The notes under the pieces are model-generated. The model was not told the origin of the DNA. It ran no database searches and saw only the letters and a program-made list of their open reading frames with translations. The translations under genes and the position numbers were made by a program. A stretch of 64,000 bases of DNA, taken from Bacillus cereus. GTDB taxonomy: Bacteria; Bacillota; Bacilli; Bacillales; Bacillaceae_G. Of the stretch, positions 1-9,191 are shown piece by piece (position 1 is the first letter of the stretch; each line of letters starts with the position of its first letter). The stretch lies in the NCBI RefSeq assembly GCF_025917685.1, contig NZ_CP089518.1:931001-995000 (forward strand), in the 5' to 3' direction.

Positions 1-20
1 TTTATCAAAGGATATGGAGT

Positions 21-1610
21 ATGAAGAAATCACACAAAGTGTCATTACAAACGAAAATAGTAAGCTTAATTATTACGTTAATTTTATTTGTCGTTCTCCT
101 ATTAGCCGGAATATTTGTTTACATTCAGTCCGTTGATACGAAGCGCCAAGTGGAACAATTAGCTCTGCAAACGGCGAAGTCACTTTCTTTTATGCCAGCT
201 ATAAAAGATGCTTTTCAATATAACGAGCATAAAAGTACCATTCAATCCATTGCGGAACAAGTTCGCGAGCAAGCTGGTGCAGATTATGTCATTATAGAAG
301 ATCGTTATGGGGTTATGTATTCACATTCTAATTCGGAGTTGATTGGTACAAAGAGTAACAATCCATATAACTATGAAGCACTCACTTTTGGTGGCTATTA
401 TACACTCGAAGGAAATGGTGCAAGTGGCCCGGCTTTAATGGCGAAGGCACCCATTATTGTTCATAACGGAGACTACGATCAAGTCGTAGGTGTTGTGACA
501 GTGGAGTTTTTAATAAAAGGTATTGAATCTAACATATTGAGCAGAACGAAAGAAATTATCCTCTTTTCCTTAGCTGTATTACTAGCCGGAATTGTTGGTG
601 GCATTCTTTTAGCACGTAGTATCAGGAAAGATACACTCGGTCTAGAGCCGAATGAAATCGCAGCGCTATACCGGGAACGAAGCGCGATACTACTATCTAT
701 AAAAGAAGGAATTATCGCTATTGATCAAAACGGTTTTATTACGATGATGAACACTTCGGCAGAAGAAATGCTGTATGTAAATGGTGATTATATGCAGCAG
801 CACATTTCAAAAGTTTTGCCAGAATTTAATATGGAGAGAGTGTTAGAAAACGATCAAGAAATATCGTTTCAAGATAAAGTATTCATTTTAAACATGACAC
901 CGATACTCGAAAATAATAGTACGGTAGGCGTTGTATGTAGTTTTAGAGATAAAACAGAATTGCAAAACCTTGTGAATACAATATCTGAGGTAAGAAAATA
1001 TTCAGAGGACTTACGCGCTCAAACGCATGAATTTACAAATAAACTTTTCGTTTTATCAGGATTACTTCAGTTAGGACATTACAGAGAAGCAATTGAATTC
1101 ATCCAGCAAGAATCTAATATTCATCAAAGCCAAAACCATATTTTATTCCATCAAATTCACGATGCGAAAGTACAAGCTATTTTATTAGGAAAACTCGGAA
1201 CAGCGTCTGAAAAGAAAATCGATTTTCATATTGAAGGAGATAGTGCGCTTCAACCGTTACCAGACCATATAAAAGTTTCGCACCTTATTACGATCCTTGG
1301 AAACATAATCGACAATGCGTTTGATGCGGTGAGTGAACGAGCGGAAAAGAGTGTTTCCTTCTTTGTTACGGATATTGGACACGATATTGTGTTTGAAGTG
1401 ATAGATAGTGGAGCAGGGATACCGGCAGAAAAAATCACGACCATTTTTCAAAAAGGGTTTTCAACGAAAGGGAATGATCGTGGTTACGGACTAGCAAACG
1501 TGAAAGAAATGGTAGATCTACTACAAGGAACAATTGAAATTCAAAACGAGAAAAATGGGGGAGCTATTTTTACAATTTACCTTCCGAAAACATTGAGAGA
1601 AAGTACATGA
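21..1610 (+). CDS. citS: CitS/DctS-type sensor histidine kinase
   Basis: Membrane sensor kinase of the citrate/C4-dicarboxylate family. It has an N-terminal membrane segment (about residues 12-36), an extracytoplasmic sensor domain (about 40-175), a second membrane segment (about 178-200), a PAS domain (about 215-315), a SpoOB-like phosphoacceptor region with THEFTNKL giving His336, and a C-terminal HATPase domain with N-box NIIDNAFDA and G-box DSGAGIP. At 529 aa the length is normal for the family. The response regulator follows 19 bases downstream, and a TctC-like binding protein overlaps that gene. B. subtilis has the same order (citS-citT-yflP), which supports tricarboxylate or dicarboxylate sensing; the true ligand is inferred. 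The start has an AAAGGATATGGAGT leader. Confidence 0.85.
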   Translation: MKKSHKVSLQTKIVSLIITLILFVVLLLAGIFVYIQSVDTKRQVEQLALQTAKSLSFMPAIKDAFQYNEHKSTIQSIAEQVREQAGADYVIIEDRYGVMYSHSNSELIGTKSNNPYNYEALTFGGYYTLEGNGASGPALMAKAPIIVHNGDYDQVVGVVTVEFLIKGIESNILSRTKEIILFSLAVLLAGIVGGILLARSIRKDTLGLEPNEIAALYRERSAILLSIKEGIIAIDQNGFITMMNTSAEEMLYVNGDYMQQHISKVLPEFNMERVLENDQEISFQDKVFILNMTPILENNSTVGVVCSFRDKTELQNLVNTISEVRKYSEDLRAQTHEFTNKLFVLSGLLQLGHYREAIEFIQQESNIHQSQNHILFHQIHDAKVQAILLGKLGTASEKKIDFHIEGDSALQPLPDHIKVSHLITILGNIIDNAFDAVSERAEKSVSFFVTDIGHDIVFEVIDSGAGIPAEKITTIFQKGFSTKGNDRGYGLANVKEMVDLLQGTIEIQNEKNGGAIFTIYLPKTLREST

Positions 1611-1629
1611 CAAACAGGGGGATGGGAAT

Positions 1630-2307
1630 ATGTTGAAGGTTGCAATTGCAGAAGATGATTTCCGCGTGGCGCAAATTCAAGAGGAGTTTTTATCAAAAAT
1701 AAAGGACGTAAAAGTGATCGGAAAAGCATTGAATGCAAAAGAAACGATGGAACTACTACAAAAGGAAGAAATCGATTTACTTCTATTAGATAATTATTTA
1801 CCAGATGGAATTGGTACAGACTTATTGCCGAAAATCCATGCTGACTTTCCAAACGTTGACGTCATTATGGTTACAGCGACGAATGAAAACCATATGCTAG
1901 AAAAAGCAATTCGAAACGGCGTAAGCAACTACCTTATAAAACCGGTCACGTTAGATAAATTTGTTCGAACCATTGAAGACTATAAAAGAAAGAAGCAATT
2001 ATTACATAGTAACAATGAAGTAAATCAAGTACTAATCGATAACTTCTTCGGTACTTCACAAATACAAGATATGAAAAACTTACCGACAGGTGTTGATCCG
2101 TTAACACTGCAAAAAGTGAAAGGAATTATAAAAGGGTTCGAAGACGGAATTACAATAGAAGAAATGGGAGAACAAATGGGAGCTTCCAGAACAACTGCAA
2201 GAAGATATTTAGAATATTTAGTGGCGACAAACGAATGCACAGTAGAGTACACATACGGCATTATCGGACGACCAGAACGAAAATATCGAATAGGACGAGG
2301 ACTATGA
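1630..2307 (+). CDS. citT: CitT/DctR-type response regulator
   Basis: Cytoplasmic response regulator paired with the upstream kinase. The receiver domain occupies about residues 1-120, with acidic residues EDD at 8-10, phosphoacceptor Asp54 in LLLLDNYLPDG and the conserved Lys in LIKPVT. The C-terminal half (about 155-225) carries the helix-turn-helix of the CitT/MalR class, including EEMGEQMGASRTTARRYLEYL. The start has a GGGGGATGGGAAT leader. The stop TGA overlaps the ATG of the next gene, which indicates translational coupling. It probably activates genes for tricarboxylate or dicarboxylate uptake; the citM-type permease that would complete the locus is not in this window. Confidence 0.85.
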   Translation: MLKVAIAEDDFRVAQIQEEFLSKIKDVKVIGKALNAKETMELLQKEEIDLLLLDNYLPDGIGTDLLPKIHADFPNVDVIMVTATNENHMLEKAIRNGVSNYLIKPVTLDKFVRTIEDYKRKKQLLHSNNEVNQVLIDNFFGTSQIQDMKNLPTGVDPLTLQKVKGIIKGFEDGITIEEMGEQMGASRTTARRYLEYLVATNECTVEYTYGIIGRPERKYRIGRGL

Positions 2308-3275
2308 AAAAACGATTATTACTATGTATATGGATCATGACAGGAGTAATAGCTGGTTGTTCCGTAGAAAAAACGCACACGAATAAAGTGGACATAGAAG
2401 AAGTAGAAATCGTTGCGCCAAACGTTCAAGGAGCAGGATGGGATTTAACAGCACGGGCAATGCAAAAAACGCTAACAGAAGAAAAAATCTTCACAAAACC
2501 AATCACAGTCACAAATAAAGTAGGTGGCAGTGGTGATGTCGGCTGGAAATATACGAAACAAAAAGGCGGTCACGTACTGGCGATTAACTCAAGCTTACTC
2601 ATAACGAACAACCTACTAGGCCACAGTAAACTAACCTATAAAGACTTCACCCCGCTCGCAACATTAGCATCAGACTGGGAAGTCGTTGTCGTCTCAAAAG
2701 AATCAAGCATAGAAAACGCAAACGAACTAATGGAACAACTAAAACAAAACAAGAAAAACTTCAAAATCGGCGTTGCCCCCGGCCTAGGAAACGACGATCA
2801 CCTATCCTTCGTACAAGTAAGCAAAGCATTCGGCATAAACCCAGCCGAACTACAATTCTTCGTTTACGAAAACAAAGAAAAAATCATAAACGCCCTAACG
2901 AACAAACAAATCAATGCCGCAACCATGACCCTATCCGAAGCCGAAAAACAATACAAAGCCGGCAAAATAAAAATACTAGCCGTATCCGCACCAAAGCGCC
3001 TAGACCGACTACCAGAAATTCCGACGTGGAAAGAACAAGGAGTCGACGTTATATTCCAGCACTGGAAAGGGATTATGGGCCCGAAGGATATGACGGAGGA
3101 AGAGGTTGCTTATTGGGATAATATCATTAAGAGGATGGTGGAGAGTGAGAGTTGGAAGGGGATTTTGAGGGAGAGGGGTTGGAATTCTTTTTATAAGAAT
3201 AGTGAGGAGAGTAGGATTTTTCTTGAGGAGAGTAGTCAGGAGTATGGGGAGCTAGTGGGGAATAATAGGGATTAG
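2304..3275 (+). CDS. yflP: TctC-family substrate-binding lipoprotein (YflP-like)
   Basis: Extracytoplasmic solute-binding protein of the tripartite tricarboxylate transporter (TctC/Bug) family, 323 aa. It starts with MKKRLLL, a hydrophobic stretch and lipobox AGCS, so it should be a membrane-anchored lipoprotein. The mature part has the Bug-type opening VAPNVQGAGWDLTARAMQK and VGGSGDVGW. The ATG lies in an ATGA overlap with the response regulator stop, so I prefer it over longer in-frame starts. No TctA/TctB permease is adjacent; in Bacillus, YflP-like proteins sit with CitST, so a ligand-presenting role to the sensor is plausible. Third-position base use changes abruptly near base 3060: C/A-ending codons before it, G/T-ending codons after it. 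Confidence 0.8.
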   Translation: MKKRLLLCIWIMTGVIAGCSVEKTHTNKVDIEEVEIVAPNVQGAGWDLTARAMQKTLTEEKIFTKPITVTNKVGGSGDVGWKYTKQKGGHVLAINSSLLITNNLLGHSKLTYKDFTPLATLASDWEVVVVSKESSIENANELMEQLKQNKKNFKIGVAPGLGNDDHLSFVQVSKAFGINPAELQFFVYENKEKIINALTNKQINAATMTLSEAEKQYKAGKIKILAVSAPKRLDRLPEIPTWKEQGVDVIFQHWKGIMGPKDMTEEEVAYWDNIIKRMVESESWKGILRERGWNSFYKNSEESRIFLEESSQEYGELVGNNRD

Positions 3276-3276
3276 T

Positions 3277-3308
3277 AAATCATACGGTATGGCGTATGAT
3301 TTTTCTTT
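3277..3308 (+). terminator. Rho-independent terminator after citST-yflP
   Basis: AATCATACG pairs with CGTATGATT across a short loop and is followed by a T-rich run. It lies directly after the yflP stop and separates the operon from the McrBC-like module. Confidence 0.75.
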
Positions 3309-3366
3309 TATACATAGTTTGATAAAATAGTAGTAATTGTAATTTATTGTAACGGTGGGGATAAAA

Positions 3367-4038
3367 ATGTTGGATCAACTCATAATTGAATTGGCTAAAT
3401 CAACGAAGCAGGTTGAAGATATAAATGGTGATAAAACTTATTTGATTAGAAATAAGGATAATGGAGAATTAGAAATTGAAATTAAATTTTCACGTGAGCG
3501 ATATGAAAAAGAAGAAGCACCGTCTTATTTTAACGTGGGCTTTGAACTTCTTAAGGATGCTTGGCAAAAAATTATTGATATGCGCACGGTAAAGAGTGAG
3601 GATTTCGGACAAGCAAGTGAATGTAATACTTTCTTGGTAGCTTTCTGTTCACAGCTTCCATTTGTGAATGTAATGGAAGCAGGAGCTATTGAATTTAAAG
3701 AATTCAAAACAGATAACCTACCAAGTGAAAAATATGATAAAGTAATGCTCTTTTTAGAAGAGACAATGAATGGTACATATAATCCAAGTACGTTAAGTGA
3801 ACAAGCGGATGAAAATTTATATAGAGTGAAATCTAATGCACGCCAGGATTTAAGATTGTTGGGCTTTTTGAATGAATCTCATGAAATGAATCAGCTTTTA
3901 TTAAATGAATATGTTCAATCAGAAGATAAGAATGCTTACATTGCACAGCTAGTTTTAAGACAGGAATATTTCCGTCAAAAAGAAAGAAGCTTTAGTAGGT
4001 TTGGGAATGACGATTGTCCGAAATTCATTAGGGGCTAA
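3367..4038 (+). pseudogene. N-terminal part of McrB-like protein, split by +1 frameshift
   Basis: A 223-residue reading frame starting MLDQLIIELAK, with a GGTGGGG ribosome site 6 bases upstream of ATG 3367. It ends in a non-conserved tail after RQKERSFSRFG. In the next frame the sequence continues naturally as MTIVRNSLGANL and then SVAKRRTNNLLDWLEQVGLI, which reads like a winged-helix end of a restriction-type protein. That frame runs without a stop into the McrB-like ATPase. Removing one G in the GGG at about 4000-4002 would join both into one polypeptide of about 840 aa. I therefore read this as the front of a larger McrB-type protein, or a separate gene, broken by a one-base insertion. Programmed frameshifting at TTTGGG or an assembly error are alternatives. 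I recognise no family for this N-terminal part. Confidence 0.55.
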
Positions 4039-4171
4039 TTTGATGGTTGAATCAGTAGCGAAGCGGCGTACGAATAACTTACTAGATTGGTTGGAACAAG
4101 TAGGGCTGATTAATAATGAGTGGATTCCTATTGAACAATACGTAAAAGATGATAGAGAAAAGGGCGGTAGT

Positions 4172-5860
4172 ATGAACAGTAATTTACGTGAAAAGTTTTT
4201 AACGGTTATGGATGAATATTTACAGGCAAGAACAGAAAGATTTGCAGGTCATAAAATGGGAGCGGTTGTTAGGCATGAAATGACAACGGAAATAACGAGG
4301 TTACCATTTATTAATCATAATCAATATGTTGTCACAGGTTCAATTGGACAAGGGAATTGGGCTGCTGTTCCGTGGCTTGCGATTATGAATAAAGATATTA
4401 CGACATCTACGCAGAGAGGTTATTATATCGTTTATTTGTTTAGTGAAGATATGGAGCGATTATATTTAACGTTGGCGCAAGGTGTGACGGAAACGACTAA
4501 AGAAGAGATGCAAAAAATTAAAGAAGAGATCCGTGAACAAATACATATGTCCCAAAAGGTGAAAAAAGATAATGAGATTTTCCTAGGATCAAGTCCAAAA
4601 GCGAAAGGATATGCGAATTCAACAGCGGCTTATATTGCGTATGATGCTAATGATATGCCAAGTGAAAAAGAGTTAGTAGAGGACCTAGAAGAAATGCTTC
4701 GCTATTATGAGGGATTCATAGCTTATAAAGAGGAAGGAACGAAATATGAAATGATTTATGAGAGGAAAGAAGTGTATTTAGATCAGCAATCAATTATCGA
4801 TCATGTGTCTTCTTATATTCAAAGTAAAGGTTTCTTTTATGAGAAAAAGGATCTTAATAATTTCTTCCTTTCGTTAAAGACGAAGCCATTTGTAATTTTA
4901 TCAGGTATTTCAAGTACAGGGAAAACGAAAATTGTTCAGTGGTTTGCGGAGAGTTTAGGGGCTACGGAAGAGAATGGACAATTTACACTCATTCCGGTTC
5001 GACCTGATTGGAGTGATAGTTCTGATTTGCTTGGTTATGTGAATCTTCAAGGGGAATTTCAAGAAAGACCGTTAATTAAAGTTCTTGAAAATGCAGATGC
5101 AAATCCAAATAGGCCGTATTTTGTAGTGTTGGACGAGATGAACTTAGCTAGAGTGGAATACTACTTTAGTGATTTTTTAAGTGTAATTGAAAGTCGTAAA
5201 TGGAAAGATGGAAAAATTGTTACGTCACCAGTACTTCCAGAATCAATTACGAATAAGCATATTACGATTCCATCAAATGTATATATTATCGGAACGGTAA
5301 ATATGGATGAAACGACACATCCGTTAAGTAAAAAAGTATTAGATCGTGCGAATACAATTGAATTTAATACCGTTAACTTAGATTATTTTAATTTCTTAAT
5401 GGATATGGAAGAGAAGGAAGCTGAAATTGTTTCTAATAGCTCTTTAGCAACCAAGTATCTTCATTTAAAAGAATGCTTTAAAGAAAACGAAGATCTTGTG
5501 AGAAATATCTCAACTATTTTAATAGAAATAAATAAAACACTTGAATCAGTTGGAGCTCAAGTTGGATACCGTATACGAGATGAAATTTGTTTCTATATGG
5601 CATACAACGAAAAAGGAAAGTTATTATCGTTTGATGAAGCGCTTGATTATCAAATATATCAAAAGATTTTACCGCGTCTTGCAGGGAGCGATGGACGAAC
5701 AGAAGAGGTATTAAAGCAGTTGTATGTATTATGTGCAAATGAAGAATATGATAGTGGTAATAATGATGCCTCATATGCTAAGTATCCTCGTTCAGCTAAC
5801 AAGCTGTCTCATATGTTAAGGAGGTTCGAGTATGATGGCTTCACCTCTTTCTGGATCTAA
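4172..5860 (+). CDS. McrB-like AAA+ ATPase with DUF3578 (MrcB_N) domain
   Basis: AAA+ NTPase of the McrB (type IV restriction) group. I choose ATG 4172 (MNSNLREKF), preceded by AAGGGCGG, as the start of independent translation, although the frame is open back to 4001. The N-terminal region (about residues 5-190) matches the DUF3578/MrcB_N pattern (LPFINHNQYVVTGSIGQG). The motor has Walker A GISSTGKT at about 245-252, Walker B FVVLDEMNLARVEYYFS, and the McrB-type NMDETTHPLSKKVLDRA. The nuclease partner begins inside its 3' end, so they form one operon. Family knowledge: McrB subunits form rings that translocate DNA and activate McrC. Which modified DNA or phage signal is read here is unknown. 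Confidence 0.82.
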   Translation: MNSNLREKFLTVMDEYLQARTERFAGHKMGAVVRHEMTTEITRLPFINHNQYVVTGSIGQGNWAAVPWLAIMNKDITTSTQRGYYIVYLFSEDMERLYLTLAQGVTETTKEEMQKIKEEIREQIHMSQKVKKDNEIFLGSSPKAKGYANSTAAYIAYDANDMPSEKELVEDLEEMLRYYEGFIAYKEEGTKYEMIYERKEVYLDQQSIIDHVSSYIQSKGFFYEKKDLNNFFLSLKTKPFVILSGISSTGKTKIVQWFAESLGATEENGQFTLIPVRPDWSDSSDLLGYVNLQGEFQERPLIKVLENADANPNRPYFVVLDEMNLARVEYYFSDFLSVIESRKWKDGKIVTSPVLPESITNKHITIPSNVYIIGTVNMDETTHPLSKKVLDRANTIEFNTVNLDYFNFLMDMEEKEAEIVSNSSLATKYLHLKECFKENEDLVRNISTILIEINKTLESVGAQVGYRIRDEICFYMAYNEKGKLLSFDEALDYQIYQKILPRLAGSDGRTEEVLKQLYVLCANEEYDSGNNDASYAKYPRSANKLSHMLRRFEYDGFTSFWI

Positions 5861-8279
5861 TAATGAGATAGAGCTAGTTAAGATTGAAACAGAGGAGCTA
5901 TCATTGACGATTAAAGGAAACCCTTATCATGAAAAATACGAGAGTTTAAAAGAATATCATGCTATGAACGCAGATGAAATGATGTATTTTCATGTAGATG
6001 GGAAGACGGAATCCGTTTTTGTATTTGATGCGAGATTGCAGCGGCTAGATGAATGGAACGAACATCCGCCAATCTTTTTTGAGAATAGAAGTTATCAGCT
6101 TGTTGTTGTTCCGAAAAATAACAAGCAGCTCTCTTTTTATCATGAACATCCGGGATTTCGAAAACAAGTTAGTTCTATTCAAATGGGTTCACTACACGTG
6201 TTAATGGGGAATCTTTCGTTTCCGAATGAAGTAGGAAATACAACGTTTGAAATTAAAGATGATAAAGAAACTTTATTAACAGTTACATTTGAAGTTTTTC
6301 CGGTAAAGCTTGATTATAAGGATGATTACAGAGCTTTATTAGATGAGGTAAATGATGAAATTTATAATTTAGCGTTTCATTTACTAAAGAGAACTTACTT
6401 AGGAGCATCTGCAATTTACGCTACAAATCCATCGAAGAGTGAGTTTTATCGTATTTTAAATGATTCCTTTGAGCGGTTTATGAAGTCGATCTCTTACATT
6501 AAAAGACAACCGCATCATACGCTTATGACTAGACATCAACTTGTACGAGGAGAAAAAATTCGTAAATTTGATTCTGTCGGAATGAATTATTTGCGAAAGC
6601 GACCACACTTAATACAAGGAGAAAACAGTATACCGGCTAAAGGAATTACAGCTTATAAGGAAGTGTCATATGACACGCTGGAAAATCGATTTGTTAAATG
6701 GATGATTCAAAGAGTCGTACATAAAATAGAGGATTTACTTAAGGCGCTAGAGCCAAAGTCTAGATATACACGTGGTGAAACTGATGAAGATTTACTACAA
6801 CGTGTAAAAAATATGAAGTATCGAATGAAAAATGAATTGAACGATCCATCTTGGCGAGGAATAGGAAAATTAGATCGCTCAGTCTTTTCGCTCGTAATCC
6901 AAATGGCTGCAGGATATAGAGATGCGTATCAAATCTTTTTAATGCTATCGCGAGGTTTAACATTACGAGGACAAATTTTCAAAATGTCGGTAAAAGATGT
7001 CGCAAGGCTATACGAATACTGGACGTATTTAAAACTCGGACAAATTCTATCTAAAAAATATATACCGCTCCATCAAGACGTTATTCAAGTTAAACAAGAT
7101 GGTTTATACGTAACGCTTGATGAAAGTAAAACTGCAAAAAGAACGTTCAAGCATCCAGTCACTGATGAAGTAATAGAACTTTATTTCCAGAAAAGAAACG
7201 GTAGACTGCCAACAGTTACACAAAAGCCAGATACGATGCTTGCTATTGAGAAGAAGGGAAAGAACTATCAATACCAATACATTTTTGATGCGAAATATCG
7301 AATTGATTTTGCTGAAAATCCTCATTACAAAAGGAAGTATGGCACCCCTGGTCCAATGGAAGAAGACATTAATACAATGCATCGTTACAGAGACGCACTA
7401 GTGGTAGAACAAGAGGGGCCTTTTGAGCGAACAGCTTACGGAGCGTACGTACTATTCCCATGGAATCAAGAGGAAGAATACGAGAATCATCCATTTTATA
7501 AAAGTATCGAAAAAGTAAATATCGGTGGTTTCCCATTCTTACCAAACGCAACGAGACTGGTAGAACAATTTCTAGATCATCTCATTGAAAAAAGCCCAGA
7601 AGAAATTATAAGAGAAGGCATCCTTCCAAGAGGAACAAAAGAAGAATGGCACTCCTCGCTAGAAGAAAAAGTATTAGTGGGCAGCGTGAAAACTGAAAGT
7701 GACTATGAAACATATAGAAAAAATGGCGTATATCAGCTACCAGTCACACAGCTAAAACCAGGATGGCAAGAAGCTAAGTACATAGCATTATATGCACCGA
7801 AAAAATGGCACGGAGAAAAAGGTGGCATTCAATACTTCGCAAAAATTAAACACATTCAAATGCAACAAAACGATGAGTATGTAAATTTCGAACTAGAGCC
7901 ATGGAAAAAACTAGACCACCTCATCCGCCCAGTAGGATATGGCATTCAAGCATACACAATAACAACTATGTCGTTATTAAAAGAGGTGCAAGAACTCCCG
8001 GAACTATTTATGAAATCAAAAGAAGAACGAATCCTTTGGAAAACATTACGCCGTTTTACGAGGCAAGTTAAAGTTGAGCTGGATCATCGTAATTTAGATG
8101 AGGCATCTTCTGTTAAGAGTTATTATGTGCAGGATGTTCAGATTTGGGTTGATTATGAGAATGGGGTTGTTATGGTTGGGAGAGATGGACGAGTTAAAGA
8201 GGTGCCTTTGGAGTTGGTTGTTGGGCGGGGATCGGTGTTGTTTAAAGAAGTTATAAAAGTACTAAATGTTAGGGAATAG
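5832..8279 (+). CDS. McrC-like DUF2357 protein with PD-(D/E)XK nuclease
   Basis: An 815-residue partner of the McrB-like ATPase. The N-terminal half resembles DUF2357 proteins: a beta-rich front, then helices around TLENRFVKWMIQRV. The C-terminal half carries a PD-(D/E)XK-type nuclease site, with KPD (Asp467), then FDAKY (Asp486, Lys488) about 20 residues later. AAGGAGG lies just before ATG 5832, and the gene overlaps the ATPase by 29 bases, indicating coupled translation. The pair fits a McrBC-type two-gene restriction system cleaving incoming DNA. From about 7520 to 8040 the coding strand is A/C rich, then switches to G/T rich for the last 230 bases. Confidence 0.75.
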   Translation: MMASPLSGSNNEIELVKIETEELSLTIKGNPYHEKYESLKEYHAMNADEMMYFHVDGKTESVFVFDARLQRLDEWNEHPPIFFENRSYQLVVVPKNNKQLSFYHEHPGFRKQVSSIQMGSLHVLMGNLSFPNEVGNTTFEIKDDKETLLTVTFEVFPVKLDYKDDYRALLDEVNDEIYNLAFHLLKRTYLGASAIYATNPSKSEFYRILNDSFERFMKSISYIKRQPHHTLMTRHQLVRGEKIRKFDSVGMNYLRKRPHLIQGENSIPAKGITAYKEVSYDTLENRFVKWMIQRVVHKIEDLLKALEPKSRYTRGETDEDLLQRVKNMKYRMKNELNDPSWRGIGKLDRSVFSLVIQMAAGYRDAYQIFLMLSRGLTLRGQIFKMSVKDVARLYEYWTYLKLGQILSKKYIPLHQDVIQVKQDGLYVTLDESKTAKRTFKHPVTDEVIELYFQKRNGRLPTVTQKPDTMLAIEKKGKNYQYQYIFDAKYRIDFAENPHYKRKYGTPGPMEEDINTMHRYRDALVVEQEGPFERTAYGAYVLFPWNQEEEYENHPFYKSIEKVNIGGFPFLPNATRLVEQFLDHLIEKSPEEIIREGILPRGTKEEWHSSLEEKVLVGSVKTESDYETYRKNGVYQLPVTQLKPGWQEAKYIALYAPKKWHGEKGGIQYFAKIKHIQMQQNDEYVNFELEPWKKLDHLIRPVGYGIQAYTITTMSLLKEVQELPELFMKSKEERILWKTLRRFTRQVKVELDHRNLDEASSVKSYYVQDVQIWVDYENGVVMVGRDGRVKEVPLELVVGRGSVLFKEVIKVLNVRE

Positions 8280-8376
8280 CACTTAGATACAAGGTTGATT
8301 AAGTCATGAATAAGGGCCAAGTTTTTAAATGTAATAGATAAATATTAGTTGGATAAAGTGTATTGTTAACTATGGG

Positions 8377-8412
8377 AAGAAGAGCATATGGGGTATATGC
8401 TCTTCTTTTATT
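8377..8412 (+). terminator. Terminator after the McrBC-like operon
   Basis: AAGAAGAGCATA pairs perfectly with TATGCTCTTCTT across a 7-base loop, followed by TTTATTT. It lies about 100 bases past the nuclease stop. The rest of the 8280-8589 gap holds no gene I can see; its right part is unusually C-rich. Confidence 0.8.
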
Positions 8413-8589
8413 TGTAAATAACATGGATGTGAAACTCTAAATGATGACCTCCACCCTGTCAAGGTAAAGGTCTTATTTTACCTCTATATTAGTGATACCG
8501 GATTTTTTCTATACATTCCCCTTGTACCTCCCCCAACGTCACCCCCTAACCTAAAGAAGACAAATCAAAAAGGGGGGACAAAACCACTC

Positions 8590-8928
8590 ATGAAAACCAC
8601 CACAAAAGAAAAAAGGAACACCATCATCATGCTACTACTCTCAGCTGCAATAGGAATCTTTTCACCACTACTCATGTACATCACACTGGCACGTAAAAAT
8701 GAGGTGTACAAATACCATTGCCGAAAAGCATTCAACTTTCATTTGTTAATCTTTCTTCTATTTAATATTAGTTCGTGTATTAGTGATGTTTTATTTTGGA
8801 TTGTATTTGCCTTTGAGGTAGTTCAAGTGATCATTGTTGCTTGGAAAGTAATACGCGACGAACCATATCGTTATTTCATTCGAATTCTGTTATTTAAAGA
8901 AGATAAGTATGCAGTGGAAGGAGAATAG
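8590..8928 (+). CDS. DUF4870/Tic20-like small membrane protein
   Basis: A 112-residue membrane protein with segments at about 12-33 (IIMLLLSAAIGIFSPLLMYI) and a hydrophobic block at about 48-78. The pattern of a first helix, a YHCRKAFNFH linker and a helical pair is that of DUF4870/Tic20-like proteins, whose function is unknown. AAAAGGGGGG lies about 15 bases upstream of the ATG. It abuts the next small membrane gene with no gap, so the two are probably cotranscribed. The first 140 bases are C/A-rich and the remainder G/T-rich on the coding strand. Confidence 0.6.
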   Translation: MKTTTKEKRNTIIMLLLSAAIGIFSPLLMYITLARKNEVYKYHCRKAFNFHLLIFLLFNISSCISDVLFWIVFAFEVVQVIIVAWKVIRDEPYRYFIRILLFKEDKYAVEGE

Positions 8929-9183
8929 ATGATGAAACAAGAAGTGGAGATAAAAGGAAAGCGATTTTTCGTTATGATTGCCGTGTTGTTTATTGCGACT
9001 TATATTGTTTTACGAAAAAGAAAGTATGAGCACTTTTATGATGGTATTAGTGAGTATGAAAATCGTTATAGCGGGAAGGTTCCTTTTTTATTACTTGTTG
9101 TAGGTTTGTTTCAATATTGTAGGCAGAATGAGGTAAGTTTTTCTCATATGCTTCAGTATGTGAAAGAGAAGTTAGTGGAGTAG
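8929..9183 (+). CDS. Small membrane protein, unknown function
   Basis: An 84-residue protein starting MMKQEVEIKGKR (the second ATG at 8932 is equally possible). It has one clear membrane helix (about residues 13-28), a basic RKRKYEH motif and a second weaker hydrophobic patch (VPFLLLVVGLFQY). The start follows the previous gene directly, with GGAAGGAGAATAG as ribosome site. The MerR gene starts 8 bases after its stop, so the three genes 8590-9935 look like one unit. I recognise no family. Confidence 0.5.
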   Translation: MMKQEVEIKGKRFFVMIAVLFIATYIVLRKRKYEHFYDGISEYENRYSGKVPFLLLVVGLFQYCRQNEVSFSHMLQYVKEKLVE

Positions 9184-9191
9184 GTGAGGAT

